Source of the DNA: Poa pratensis
Taxonomy: Eukaryota; Streptophyta; Magnoliopsida; Poales; Poaceae
Direction of reading: 5' to 3'
Assembly: GCA_947311845.1 (NCBI GenBank)
Contig: CAMZMU010000040.1
Location: 58,491,537 to 58,555,536 of the forward strand
DNA: 64,000 nt
In this document: positions 18,906 through 29,815 of the stretch, piece after piece
How positions within the stretch are numbered: the stretch's first letter is position 1
Layout of the letters: each line of letters opens with the position of its first letter
Notes under the pieces: generated by a model
What the model saw: the letters and a program-made list of their open reading frames with translations, nothing else
Databases searched by the model: none
Told to the model about the DNA's origin: nothing
Position numbers and translations under genes: made by a program

Positions 18906-21053
18906 TCAAGCATCGGCTTCAGGAGCCGGGTCACGAGGTGGAGAGCCGGCTGGGTGCTCCTCAGTGGTTTTCGCCGGGTCATCTACCCTGGTAGCCGCCG
19001 GGTCAGCTTCTGTCTCCTTTGTCGCCTTGGCCCGGGTCTTGGGGGCTCCATCTTTACGCCGGGTGATATCTTGAAGGGATTGGAAATAACCCTCATCATC
19101 GTCTTCAACTGAAGCCCGTGATGGAGGAGGAACACTCGGGGTAGACGAACTTGGAGCAGTTGTGGCACTGGGAGCAACTTTATCTGGGTTAATGGAATCC
19201 TTGTAGCTTTGGAGGAGATCAATGCGTTGTGGTTCCTCATCCATGATCTCTTCGTCAGCTTCGTTGTATCCATATTGCAGAGTGGTTAGCCTCATTTTGC
19301 TCGCAATGACAGTGGCAGAGTGTCGGGTTTGCTTCACAACCCGGGAATAGCTATTCTTGTCAAACTCCGTACCATCAGTGTTGAACTGAGGAAAGCCGTT
19401 CTTCAGAGGAGCCGGGTTCAGATTGGGAAGATAGGCCTTTGCCAAAGCAAGGCCACGCATTACCCCGGCTCTGCAGGCATATTTTTTCAAAAGCTGGATC
19501 CACTGAGGCATTGTTGATAAATGACCAAGCACCTCAGTATAGGTGCTTGGCGGGTTCTCCCAATTTCTCGCAGCCTTGATGACTTTACAGCTTCCAAAGT
19601 ATAACTGGCGTACCAGAGTATACATGCATTTCACTTCGCCTTCAGCTGTTTTCCGTAGATTGCCATCACGAGGGCCTAACGAGAGAACAGGTTTGTTGTC
19701 AGAAATTGCGGTTGAGGAAAGGTAAAAAGATGGGTTAAGATTAGTAATGCTCACCCACTAAGGAAGCAACCATAGAGGTTACCATCTTCTTTAGCCGGGT
19801 CAGCTTAGCTGTCACGGAGTCCAGTTTCTTCTGAAGATCAGATATTTGAGCTTTCCAGTTCTCTTCATTTTCTTTCAGATCCTTCTTCAGGTCAGAATTT
19901 TCTTGGGTTAGTTCCGTGATAGATTTTTCCAGGGTTTGCAGTTGCTCCACTTCTGTGAGCCGGGCATTGGACTTAGATTGCAACTCTTTCTTGAGTCGGG
20001 AAATCTCTTTCACGGATTTGGCAACATATTCATGTGATAAAGGTGATGTCAAGATATGAGATAAAAAAAGAAACAACGTAAGTTATGATGGAAGTTACGA
20101 TGAATTAGTTACTGGAGTCCCAGGTTGCTGCAGGCAGTAAACCCGGAACTTGGGGGCTACTGGTTTTGAAGTTTTGCAGGTAATTGTTACAAGAGTTAAA
20201 AGTGGTACAAGTTTTTAGTCCCAGGTTGCCACGAGCAGTTAACCGGCACTTGGGGGCTACGGGTTACCTTAGGAATCGGGTTTGCCAAGCAAAAGGCTGG
20301 GAGACCGTCCTCCTCAATTTCAGATTTGGTTTCCCCTAGCTGGGTCTTGATGGTTTGATTAGTGATTTTGCGGGGAATTCTGCTACTGATTATCGAAGGG
20401 AATCTGTGAGCTTCCCAGTGTACTGGTAGAAGATGTTGTCGCGGATGCTCAGTGGTTGAATCCTCCAGCCCATCCAGGTCTTGCTGAGATCTGTGCCCTT
20501 TAACCCGTGAGCCACGAGCACACGGATCTTTTGCAGAAGAGGTTGCAGCTTAACCGGTCTTCATCAGAAGCGAAGGAGTTTTGGGCGCCAGTCAGAGTCA
20601 ATTGGTTTACGGAATAGCCCAGCAAACGTGCCTCTTTGGCGGGTGAAGTATCTTTGCAGTACAAAAGGTTTTCTGCCAGTCTTTGGTGTGACTTAGCAGT
20701 TTCATACCCGGCATAGGGGTGTGCCGGCGGCGTTGGATAGAAACACCGCCGCATTGCAACAACGGGCCATCAGTGTGCTCGCGTTGGGGTTTGCAGTAAA
20801 AAAGCTCAAGGAAAATGTTCAGATCTGGAGGGATTTGTAAGTACGATTCACAAAGAACTGTGTAGTTGCTCATGTTGAGGATAGAGTTGGGGCCTATGTC
20901 TTGGGGCCTGAGGCCGTAATACTTAAGAACATTGCCAAAGAAAAGAGAACCCGGGGGACGAAAACCCGGGTTACATGTTCAGTGAAGACAACCACTCGTC
21001 CTTCAAAAGAGGGCCATTTTCGGAGCAGTTTTGGGAGCCATGGAAATCTAAAA
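18906..21053 (-). pseudogene. Antisense gene of element A (Transposase_28-like plus coiled coil)
   Basis: Read on the minus strand, the gene starts near 21053 and shows a block RVVVFTEH, then LRPQDIGPNS and NYTVLCESYL, matching the N-terminal region of the antisense genes of C and E and resembling the Pfam family annotated as putative gypsy-type transposon (Transposase_28). A coiled coil of about 90 residues follows (20040-19760), then a typical intron of 79 bp (19676-19754, GT..AG), then a region with PQWIQLLKKYACRAGV and an acidic, Pro-rich tail ending at 18906. Frameshifts near 20930 and a gap around 20080-20500 show decay. Its role is not known; extra antisense ORFs are described for Tat elements. 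Family naming is by pattern only. Confidence 0.62.
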
Positions 21054-21694
21054 ACAAATCAGAGGTCAAATGAGAATAGATCTGGGAAACGAATGCGTGA
21101 ATTCGTAGCGGAGTGAGATTCGCTCTCAAATCAACTCAGAAAGGGGTGGAGGCCGTACCAGGTACACCAGATTTGGGGCGGTGCGGCGGTGCGGCGCGTG
21201 AGCTTCAATCTAGGGTTCGTGGTGGCTGCCCGAGGTAGAAGATGAAGAGGATGGGGATGGGGGAAAGTGAACCCTAATTTACCCTAATCTCGAATTTATA
21301 GCTGCGGTAAAAAAAGGCCCCAGGGGCGTAAAGGTAAAAGTGAAGAGATAAGATAAGGATCTTTGACCGTAAGTCAACGACAAACAGAAAGAGACAAAGG
21401 GCATGTTTTCTGATGGATTGAGACTGACATTTATTCGAGATTGAGAGAGATTTTGCTAGGTGTTAAGTATGAAGCCCGGAGGCATGTGAGCCGGGTATAG
21501 CGGAGCCGGGTTACGATATGGACCGCCAAAGAGAGCTGGCCTAGTGACCCGGTATTTAAGTTACTGTATGTTTGTTCTTATTTTTCAGGAGGTTAACTCG
21601 AACATCGAGGATGGCGGCTTCACCCGAGAAATAAAAGCTTGAAGCTAAAGGAGAGGAGCGCCAAACCCGGCGTCCAAGTTAACCTAGGGGCTAC
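21054..21694. other. Upstream region of the antisense gene and polypurine tract of element A
   Basis: This stretch should contain the promoter of the minus-strand gene; an AT-rich tttata lies near 21294-21299 but I cannot fix a start site. A purine-rich region gaagatgaagaggatgggg lies near 21239-21257. The end, aggggctac at 21686-21694, borders the 3' LTR and acts as polypurine tract. Confidence 0.45.
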
Positions 21695-22278
21695 TGATGG
21701 GGGGATCATAACCCGGTAGGCCCATGAGAGGAAACGTGACCCGCCAGGTAGGAGGCCTGGCGAGGACAGTTGATCATCAACATGGGCCGAGTTACATCGA
21801 TGGGCAAGCAAGCTTGTCGGTGACCCGGCTTATACAGAGAAGATTCTAGAAGACCCGGAGGTGGTACGCGCTATGGAATCCAAGACTTGGAGAACACGAA
21901 GATTAGAGGATGTAGAGTAGGACTCCGAGTACGGGTGGAACCCGGCTTTACTTTGTACCGAACCAGGAGACCCGGCCATCTATATAAGCGGGCTCCTAGG
22001 TCATAGTTAGACAAGTTTTGACTAGCGAGAGAACCAGAGAGATCATCGCTACCAAGCGCACCCTGTAATCTAGATCGAGATCTGGCTCTGTTGTCGTAGC
22101 CGGGTTATCGAGATCAATAATAACATAGCAGGAAGTAGGTCTTTATCTCCAATGGAGAGGCCGAACCTGGGTAAACCCTTGTCCTCGCAGAGCTAAACAA
22201 ACTCCCAGACACTAGTTTCGCCTGGCCCAACAACTCAAGTTACCCTATGGTAACATCTGCCATGTCAACCCCACGACA
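21695..22278 (+). repeat. 3' LTR of element A
   Basis: It matches 1149-1738 with about 12 substitutions and a handful of small indels counted by eye, including loss of one C that breaks the frame from the early ATG. It ends cacgaca followed by the TSD ttggt. Confidence 0.95.
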
Positions 22279-22283
22279 TTGGT

Positions 22284-22629
22284 ATTGATATGATATATGA
22301 GGTGTTACAATGGAGGCGATCCGATCTCGGTACTCGCGTATGAACTAGGGTTTGAGGGCTTGGCCTTGTCTAAGTCCTGCGAGTTCTCTTTATATACACA
22401 GAGACTCGCCAGGTTACAAAGGAAACTTCCTCCACAAGGAATATACCAACAGGAACCTACTTGGAGACTAACTAGTCCTCACGTCTTCCAGGATATGTCT
22501 TCTAGATTCTTCTCCTTCTGGCGGTGCGATATTGGGCTTGCTTTCATGTAGGCCTTTGCTCGTGCGAGTAAAGTGGGTCGCACTTATCAATATGGGCCGC
22601 GGGTTAATCCACAAAGTATTCCCCCGACA
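22284..22629 (-). repeat. 3' LTR of element C, inner part
   Basis: It continues the LTR broken at 1148 and matches 32477-32821. It ends (as the minus-strand LTR start) at the complement of tgtcggggg, with ttagccccc directly after it as the complement of the polypurine tract. Confidence 0.92.
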
Positions 22630-22929
22630 TTAGCCCCCAAGTTCAGCTTGGACTTCAGATAAAGGCTTCTTTGTCTTGATGGACTACTGAACCACGCACA
22701 TTGAATGTCCCAGCTGAACTCCAGTTTTTGCATTGCCATTTGCGACTTATAACCCTTTTGGCGGCTCAAGGGCGCGACTTATCTGGCCGTGCCTGTTGGT
22801 TTCCAGATTCGAACGTCCTCTGTGTCTGGGCTATTTAGTTCGGCCCATCAGCCTTCCCGGCGCCCTGCTTCGAGACTTGGGTTACGCCTCTGCTACTCTT
22901 CTCCGCCGCCTTTGCTTCTGCTTCTTGCG

Positions 22930-25900
22930 CTCGCAATCTTCTGGCGGAAATCTTCATTGGGAAGGCTCGTGGATTGACGAGGTGTTTCTGGAGTCTTTGG
23001 CCACCCGCGGCCTTCTTCCACCGAAAGACCAATGCGAATGGCGTGCCCCTGGCGAGAAGGTAATCCCTGATCCGCAGCCGGGAGAGGTAGTGATTTTCGT
23101 GGAACACGTCGAGCGCGGGTTCAAGCCCCCAGGCTCTCTCTTCTTCCGCTCCCTGATGCAGCGGCTGGGTCTTCGCCTTCATGACATCGGTCCCAATTCG
23201 ATGTTGCAAGTGAGTAACTTCCATGTTCTTTGCGAAGATTATTTGGGTGCCCCTCCTTCAATAGATTTCTGGCTTGCCCTCTTTGGCTGTAATAGTCAAA
23301 GAGAAGCGACAGATGCCCCTTTCCTCCAATGTGGCGCCATATCTTTCCAAAGTCTTAAGGGTAGCCTTTTCCCAAAGCTAGCCCTTGCTAATAAAATTAA
23401 GGGTTGGCAGAGAACATTCTTTTACTGCAAAGACACTTCTCCCGAAGGCGAAATTCGCCTTCCCCCTTGGTCGCCACTTCCCTTCGAGGCTACCCCTGCT
23501 TTGTCTTCCAAGCCCGATCCTTCTTCATTATCATCCATCGAGATCCTCTTGGACAGGGTGAGGACACTGACGCTCCATGGCCTTACCGGATTGGATCTCA
23601 TATCTTGCTGGACCAAATGGCGAATTCAGCCCGTGAGCCGCCGTCTGCGACTTATGGTGGATTTCACCTTCATGCGGATGATGTTGATCGTACTTGCCCT
23701 GAAGATTGGGACAAAGGGGAATGGATAAACTTCATTCGCCTAGTGACTGACGAGGATATTAACTCGTATGATAACGTTGGTCTTGCTCCTTTCTGGGCTG
23801 AGCACAAGCCTTTTGTGGTAATTCTTCTTGTAACTTTTTCCCTCTAATATTCTTCCTTCAAAGTTGATTATTTCTGACCTTAGCTCTTTTCAGATCGATC
23901 CCCATTTCTGGACTCTCCCGTCAGAGGAGGCCGACCAAGCCAAGAAGCTGCTGCCGAATCATCAGAACAAGTCGCTGCTCCTGACGAGGAAACGATTATA
24001 CGTGGCACTGCATCTGAACCTGGGGGTAGCGCATCTGAAGAGGAGCAACAAATGGCCGATGCTCTTCTGTCCACAGATCCAGGAACATCTTTCCTGGAAC
24101 TTCCTGACATACCTCGCAGGTCCTCCAAGCGCTTTTTATCCGAGAGCTCGGAAGACCCCTTGCAACCTGAGAAACGTCGCAAGGTCTTAGCGCTGCTTGT
24201 AGACATAAAAGCTGCCAAACCTTGAAGCTTGCTGAGCCTGATAGTGCTATCCTTTCCTCCGAGCATGTTGCGAAGAATTGCTTCTCGATAAGTCCGGGTA
24301 TTTGCTTGCGACATTCTCTTTTCTTTGTACTCATGTGTCTCAGTGAAGAATTGTTAATCACCACTGTTTTTCCTGTTCTGTAGGCTCAGATCTACAAGAT
24401 TTATCTTCTCCCTCCTCTGGTTGCCTGATGAAAAGCATCCATATTGCCTCTGGGTATGGTTTGCCTCCCTTTTATGGCTGTGACACTGCTACTTTACTTA
24501 TAATCTGTCAATATCTTGCAGGGCCACGATTGAAGGGGATACAAAGTCCGCCTCTTTCGCTGCTCTCTCACAGCCAACCATGAGCGAGGATGACGCTGCT
24601 GACGAAAACATGGGGACCAGTGATGGCACGACTCTTCTGAAGCCTCTTTGGAGGAGGGTATTGCTGATGCGGCTCCTGCCATGGTTCCAGTCGCGGCGCC
24701 AACTGCGACTCCTGATGTTATAAGGGTGCCAATTGAAGTTAGAGCTCCGGTTTCTGAAGCGGCTGATCACCCAGGCGCTAATAGTTCCAAATCAATTGCG
24801 GATGCCATAGTTGCAGCTGGAGATAGGCACGACGCTTTACTGCGCGACCTGGTTGAGCAATTGTCTTCAAGTCGCCAGGTATGCATACCGTAGCCCCAAG
24901 GATCAAGACCTTGTGTCTGTTAACGGGGTGTTGATTCTTTTTCTTCTCCAAGTTTTGAGCCCCCAAGCGCCTTTATGAATTGCCTATATTTTTTCTCCGT
25001 TTGTTTGCAGCTTGAGATTTCCTCGCTTGATGCCTCTGGCTCGATGAAAGGCAAGGGCACGTCCTTAGATCAGCCTGAAATCATGCGATCTGCCTTGGAG
25101 CAGCATAACGAGATCATTAGAAGCCAGGCACAAGAAATAAAGGTACTCAAAGGTCATCTTGACTCCTGTGAAGAGCAATTCAAAGAGCTTCAAGCAGATT
25201 CCAGGCAGCGGCTCATGGAGAAGGATGAGGTCATAAAATCCTTGCGAGAGGGGCTGATTCTTAAATCTGAATTGATTGATCGACTGAAAGGAGACCATGC
25301 GAGGGAACTCGCCGTGCGAGATGAAAAATATAACTCGCTGCTCAAGGCTTTTGAGGGTTTTGGATCTATTGTTAAATCAGCCATCCTGCAACTTGCCGGT
25401 TCATCCTTAGTCCTTTATCTCTTGATCATGCATATTTTGTTGATCATCATGAGTTGCTGATTTTGATCTTATCTTGCTTTTTTGACGCAGGGCCTGGTGC
25501 TCCAGTATGCCACTCCAATCTGAAGGACCAGCTGGAATATCTTTCGGATTTTAGCCAGCGCCTCCTGAAGGTTACCAAGGAAGTGATGACAAAATCTCTC
25601 CTACGACTGATGCTCCAGTGTCGTGTGAGCATTGGCTGAACAGACTGTTCAAAGCTCCCCATTATGTCTCTGATTGGAAGGGGTCCTCTGCTCGCGCCGG
25701 AGCTGCTCATGTTTTGACATTACTCCGAGCATATTATCCAGAAATAGAAATTGGCAAGGTTGCTCGTCATGACCGGGCGAAGCGCGTGGATGATACTGAT
25801 CTTCCAATGAGTGAGTATTTCGACATCTGGAAGGGGATGCGTGGGTACGCCACACTGTTTGTTAAGAACTTAGACTTGGGCTCTTATCTTGGGAGATTCA

Positions 25901-26094
25901 ATCCTGATGGCAGCAAAGTTGCGAAGGAAAAATCCACCGGGGCTGATTCATCCCGGGCTGCTAATCCATCGTCGGGACCTGGTGGTCCTTCTACTTCGTC
26001 TAGTGGTGCCCTGGTTATAAGGACACCTGCCGCTTCAACCCCAAGACAAGCGCGCAGCCTTCTATTCCTGCAACTCGGAGGCAGAAATAAATAG
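22930..26094 (+). pseudogene. Antisense gene of element C, multi-exon
   Basis: This gene runs opposite to C. The first exon encodes WIDEVFLESLATRGLLPP, GEVVIFVEHVERGF, PPGSLFF and a HVLCEDYLGAPPSI block, the Transposase_28-like region shared with A and E. At least four introns have clean GT..AG ends: 23818-23893, 24454-24521, 24879-25010, and one ending at 25491; another acceptor is at 24383. The exon at 25011-25380 is a coiled coil with SQAQEIKVLKGHL. The last exon (25618-26094) has a helical AHVLTLLRAYYPE block, then a Ser/Pro/Gly tail. No ATG is visible before the first conserved block, and a frame change occurs near 23560, so it is probably dead. Function unknown. Confidence 0.6.
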
Positions 26095-26759
26095 TAATGT
26101 GGGACGTGCCCGTTAGTTTGTAAAACATTTGTGTACTATAAACAGTACTTTTGTGACCTATAAGCAGGCTCTTTTATGATATTTCCATTAAGTAGACAGT
26201 CGCGCGGCTCAGTATTTCCTAGGAACATGTGTGTTCAGGGTCGAGAAAGGCCATGATAGACATTCATACTCGATTGACGCCACACCCCAGTACTTTGGCC
26301 GCATAATGCAAGACGCTTCTAACTTAAGGATAAGTGCCACTCATTTGGCAAAGGTTGAGGTGCGAGATGTGCTCGCTGTGCTTGTAAAAAGCCCTCAAGG
26401 GTTAGTGATGTATGAAATTCAAAAGACTCAGCGACTCAATGATATTTGAGGCGAAACGACGAATCCTTGAATGTCAAGGACGTCGGCTTTATTTCATAAT
26501 CACTTAATTTGTTACAGGGTGTGACAAAGGCGATGCAGGCCCTTTAATGCGAGATTTCTGTTCCTCGCAGGCCATGCATACTTGATACTCATCGCACTTG
26601 GTTGCGAATTGATACTCCTGACGGAGTGGGGTTGAACACCTGATTGGTTCATGTTTGAGTCGCTAGAGCGACTCGGGTCGAGCATGATAGCTCGATGTGT
26701 TGTTCATGTTTGAGTTGCTAAAGCGACTCGGGTCGAGCATGATAGCTCTGATGTGTTGT
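26095..26759. other. Noncoding region of element C with a tandem repeat
   Basis: No gene is convincing here. Bases 26230-26450 have a short open frame without recognisable motifs. The region lies between the end of the antisense gene and the deleted pol, and contains the tandem repeat at 26647-26757. Confidence 0.45.
26647..26757 (+). repeat. Tandem duplication of 55-56 bp with internal hairpins
   Basis: Two units start gttcatgtttgag. Each contains an inverted repeat gagtcgct-ag-agcgactc and a second hairpin tcgagc-atgata-gctcga; the second unit is slightly degraded. A third start, gttcatg, follows at 26758. Confidence 0.85.
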
Positions 26760-27187
26760 TCATGTCAAAGTGAGTAGCACATCCTTTGGACGATTAGTCA
26801 CACTGGGTTGCGACTTATGCTGGTTTGCGTCTGTGCCGTAGGGTCTCACAATAACTGGACCTCGTTCACTGGGGTTATTGATTGAGATTGGATCTATGCA
26901 TATGCGCCATCTCTTGTCTTCTTTTTGTATCAAAGCGATTTCTGGAACATTGTCTTCCTGATTCGCGACTGCTTGGTTGGAATTTACCAGCTGGTGGGTG
27001 CATCCGTTGTCCGCCTCCGTGGCGTCCCCAATGCGATTCGTTTTGGGCTCCGAAGGCTCATCTGTGGCCTGTAACCGTGTGAGGAGTTGGCGATGCAAGC
27101 TTCTTCAGCGATTATTGAGCCTGCTTCCTCGCATTCTAGTGCTCTTTGCCTGTTTCCATGTACCGTGATCACCCCGTTCGGTCCTGG
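26760..27187 (-). pseudogene. Protease end and deleted reverse transcriptase scrap of element C
   Basis: On the minus strand the host frame leaves CACTA2 with GPNGVITVHGN, the conserved protease end, and passes through a short linker. A frame change near 27098 leads to IQKEDKRWRICID, the conserved RT fingers motif. Sequence between the linker and this motif, including the place where A, D and E carry the conserved TAG, is missing, and everything downstream of the fingers motif is unrecognisable. C therefore lost most of pol by deletion. Confidence 0.7.
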
Positions 27188-27224
27188 CACTACTAGGAAA
27201 CTGCCTTTCTATAGACAGGCATTT

Positions 27225-27665
27225 TGTGGCGCACCAAATAGGGCATGCGCCACAAAAACTATACTGTGGCGCACGAACAGGGGTCCGCCACAGAAAGGGT
27301 GCACATTTTGTGGCGCACCGAGAGCCCATGCGCCACTAAAAGTGCACATTCTGTGGCGCACGTAGCCAGATGCGCCACAGATAGTTGGTGGGCCCCACCA
27401 CCAATCATTGGTTTTCGAATTCTGGGGTCCTTTCTGTGGTGCATGGGCACGGATGCGCCACAGAAATAGGAATTTCTGTGGCGCATATGTGCCCATGCGC
27501 CACAGAAAAGATGGTGGGGCCCACACCGATGATTGGTGGAAACGAAATTCTGTGGCGCACTGGCCTGCATGCGCCACAGAATACATGCTTGCTGTGGCGC
27601 ATGGAGTCACATGCGCCACAGAAACCAGACATTCTGTGGCGCATGTGGGCCCATGCGCCACAGAA
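27225..27665. repeat. Left subterminal repeat array of CACTA2
   Basis: At least ten copies of tgtggcgca or its complement tgcgccaca occur, often as facing pairs with a few bases between, for example around 27477-27505. In CACTA elements such arrays bind the transposase complex. Confidence 0.85.
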
Positions 27666-28134
27666 TTGCTTTCCCAGATTACAAAAGGGGCAAAGCCCCC
27701 TTTCCCTACCCATTTGTACTTCTTCTTCCTCCTCTACCTAGCTCGTCTTCCTCCTCCCTCCCATCCCATTTTGGCCATACTTTTCTCCATTTTTTGTAGT
27801 TAAACCTATTTTGGTTGATAGATAATTGTTGAGGGGCGGGAGACTCTCCATATATACTCTCCTCTCTCTCCCACATCTCTTTTTCTCTCCAACACCACAC
27901 ACTCTCTCGTCTATCGCGGTCACGTCTCGGAACCGAATCTACTAGGTGAGGAAAGTTGGATGGACATGCATATGCATATTTTGTGTGGCCGGCGGTGTGT
28001 GGATGTTTGTATGTTGTGTAGGTGAAGTTTGCACGATGGCATGACGATGATTATACATGAAGCTTGTGTGTTGTGCATGAATTGGTCCGGAATAAACTTT
28101 TTGTTGTTGCTTGCGCCGGCGTGGTGCATGGATG
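27666..28134. promoter_or_regulatory. Upstream region of the CACTA2 transposase gene
   Basis: Between the subterminal array and the inverted repeat is a pyrimidine-rich stretch (27715-27900) with a tatatatactctcc sequence at about 27851, a plausible TATA region and leader. A gtgagg phrase near 27946 could be a donor site of a leader intron. No protein gene is seen. Confidence 0.4.
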
Positions 28135-28170
28135 TTTGCCGAAATGTTGATTAATTTCCATTTCGGCAAA
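28135..28170 (+). promoter_or_regulatory. Inverted repeat upstream of the CACTA2 transposase gene
   Basis: Tttgccgaaatg and its perfect complement flank a 12-base centre (ttgattaatttc). Closely related inverted repeats lie upstream of both genes of CACTA3 (53585-53618 and 58195-58228). Confidence 0.75.
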
Positions 28171-28322
28171 TTTTTGCACCACCCATATGTCATACTTTTA
28201 AGAGAGGTTATGCCGAATTTTTTCGGCGACCTTGCATGCATGTGTGTGTCTGTGTGTGCTTGTTACGGTTCTAATTAACATATATACTCTCGTTTCTGCT
28301 CTATTTATACGCGTAGTCAACC

Positions 28323-29305
28323 ATGGTCATCATGATGAGCTCCGGTCAAATCAGTAGATACAAGGAAGAAGCGAAGGCGGACATGATTCGGTGGAACAGG
28401 CGCCAGATAAGATGTCCATGTCGAAAATGCAAACTTGTGAGGTGGATCGACCCTGATTCTAGACAATTGGAGGATCACCTGCTCAGGCACGGTTCCATGC
28501 TGGAACAAGCCGGACAAGATCATCATCATGACGAAGGAGATGCCGGCGGACAAGATCATCATCATGACAAAGGAGATGCCGGCGGACAAGATCATCATCA
28601 TGATGAAGGAGATGCCGGCGGACAAGATCATCATGACGATGGAGATGCCGGCGGACAAGATCATCATGACGAAGGAGATGCCGGCGGACAAGATCATCAT
28701 GGCGAAGGAGATGCCGGTGGTGGCGCGAACACGCAGACCCCGCTAACTTCGGCCTTGCAGGACACTCATGTACAAGAACTGCTCCTCAAGGAGACGAGCA
28801 ACGCCAGGGCTGCAGCCAGAGAGAAAGCCAAGCTGGCGCAAATGGAGATAGACGGGATCACTCCGTTGTATCCTGGGTGCCGGCCCCAGGATACGCGCTT
28901 ACAAGTAACGCTTGATGCTCTAGAGATGAAGGCGGAAAACAAATGGACTGACGTGAGCTTCGACAAGAACATGAAATTCATGCACGATATTCTCCCCAAG
29001 GGAACACATTGCCAAGTAGTATCGAGGAGGCCAAGAAATTCGTGTGCCCTCTTGACCTACCGCACGTCAAATACCACGCCTGCATCAATGATTGCGTAAT
29101 TTATCGGGGTGATTACAAGGACATGACCACATGTCCGGTGTGCGGCCACGGACGGTATAAGAGTGGGAATAAGAAAAATCCTCGAAAAGTGGTATGGTAC
29201 TACCGCGGCCGAGGTAGGATGTATTATAAAAGAAAGCCTTGCCTCACTCGCAAGAAGTGCTTCTTTATTTTCTTTTATTATAGACTTATCCACTTAGATG
29301 AATAA
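28323..29305 (+). pseudogene. Truncated TNP2-type CACTA transposase of CACTA2
   Basis: The ATG at 28323 (MVIMMSSG) matches the start used in CACTA3 (MVIMSEHV). The first 60 residues form the zinc-binding transposase-associated domain (CPCRKCKL). A His/Asp-rich minisatellite follows, then TPLTSALQDTHVQELLL and TPLYPGCRPQDTRL, both aligned to the CACTA3 transposase. A frameshift near 29005 moves to the frame with FVCPLDLPHVKYHAC and TTCPVCGHGRY, and the similarity ends at VVWYYR near 29210. The catalytic part is absent, so no transposition activity is expected; a truncated DNA-binding product is conceivable. Confidence 0.75.
28512..28718 (+). repeat. In-frame His/Asp-rich minisatellite
   Basis: Six tandem units of 36 or 33 bp encode QDHHHDEGDAGG-type repeats. 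All lengths are multiples of three, so the frame is kept. Confidence 0.85.
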
Positions 29306-29360
29306 ATCATGCATACTCTATTTATATTATTAACCAATATATATCCCAATCCATCTCCAG

Positions 29361-29479
29361 GGTTGTGCCAGAGGGACATCGAAGAACGGCTAGAGTTGCA
29401 GAATGACGACAGGACGTGGACGACGAAAGAGATGTATAAAACGTTCCCGGCACCGCTCAAGAAGAAGAAGGCTCCATGA
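29361..29479 (+). pseudogene. Orphan C-terminal exon in CACTA2
   Basis: After a good acceptor site (ctccag at 29355-29360) a short frame encodes RDIEERLELQNDDRTW and a Lys-rich end (LKKKKAP) with a stop at 29477. It looks like the last exon of a CACTA partner gene, but I do not recognise it and CACTA3 has no clear counterpart. Low confidence. Confidence 0.3.
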
Positions 29480-29815
29480 TCGTCGTGCTCCCGCTCTTGC
29501 TCACCATCATCGCCGATGTACTCGATTTGATCCTAGTGTAGGCGGTGACCATTTCATTTGTAACGTGTGACATGATGAAGTTTTGTATCAAACACTTGTG
29601 TAAAAATTCCGCACTTGTCACTCCATATGTATGTATCTCGGGATATAAGTAATGATGTGATGACCACATAGTAATGCTTCTGTTTCATATACCTGTCAAA
29701 ATATATTCTTGTTTGTATTATTGTCTGTATAAATCCTGTAATATACCTGTATTCCTGTAATATACCTGTATTTATACAGCGGGGCAGCAGCAATTTCCAA
29801 ATACCAGTACAGACA
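29480..29815. other. AT-rich 3' region of CACTA2
   Basis: Noncoding; contains a tandem repeat of tcctgtaatatacctgtat near 29734-29771. Nothing else is recognisable. Confidence 0.45.

Larger units (their letters stand above)
1149..22278 (+). mobile_element. Element A: Tat-type Gypsy LTR retrotransposon, hosting B and CACTA1
   Basis: A is bounded by 590 bp and 584 bp LTRs with a perfect TSD ttggt (1144-1148 and 22279-22283). The internal order is primer site, gag, protease, RT, RNase H, archaeal-type RNase H, integrase, an antisense gene, polypurine tract. The second RNase H before integrase is the hallmark of the Tat lineage. B (3021-9691) interrupts gag and CACTA1 (11669-14633) interrupts protease. 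I count about 12 substitutions between the LTRs, near 2%. Several stops and frameshifts make it defective, although the integrase part is long and open. Confidence 0.95.

Noticed and set aside
27225..27665. Regularly spaced repeats resembling a CRISPR array
   Set aside because: Repeats alternate in orientation, spacers are irregular, they sit at both ends of a CACTA element next to its TIR, and the genome is a plant.
27209..27803. Many overlapping short reading frames with repeated cysteine, histidine and alanine in the CACTA2 ends
   Set aside because: They come from repeated tgtggcgca motifs read in several frames on both strands; no domain, no start context and no conservation as protein.
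28317..28700. Minus-strand frame with repeated MMILSAGIS
   Set aside because: It is the antisense reading of the His/Asp-rich minisatellite in the transposase.
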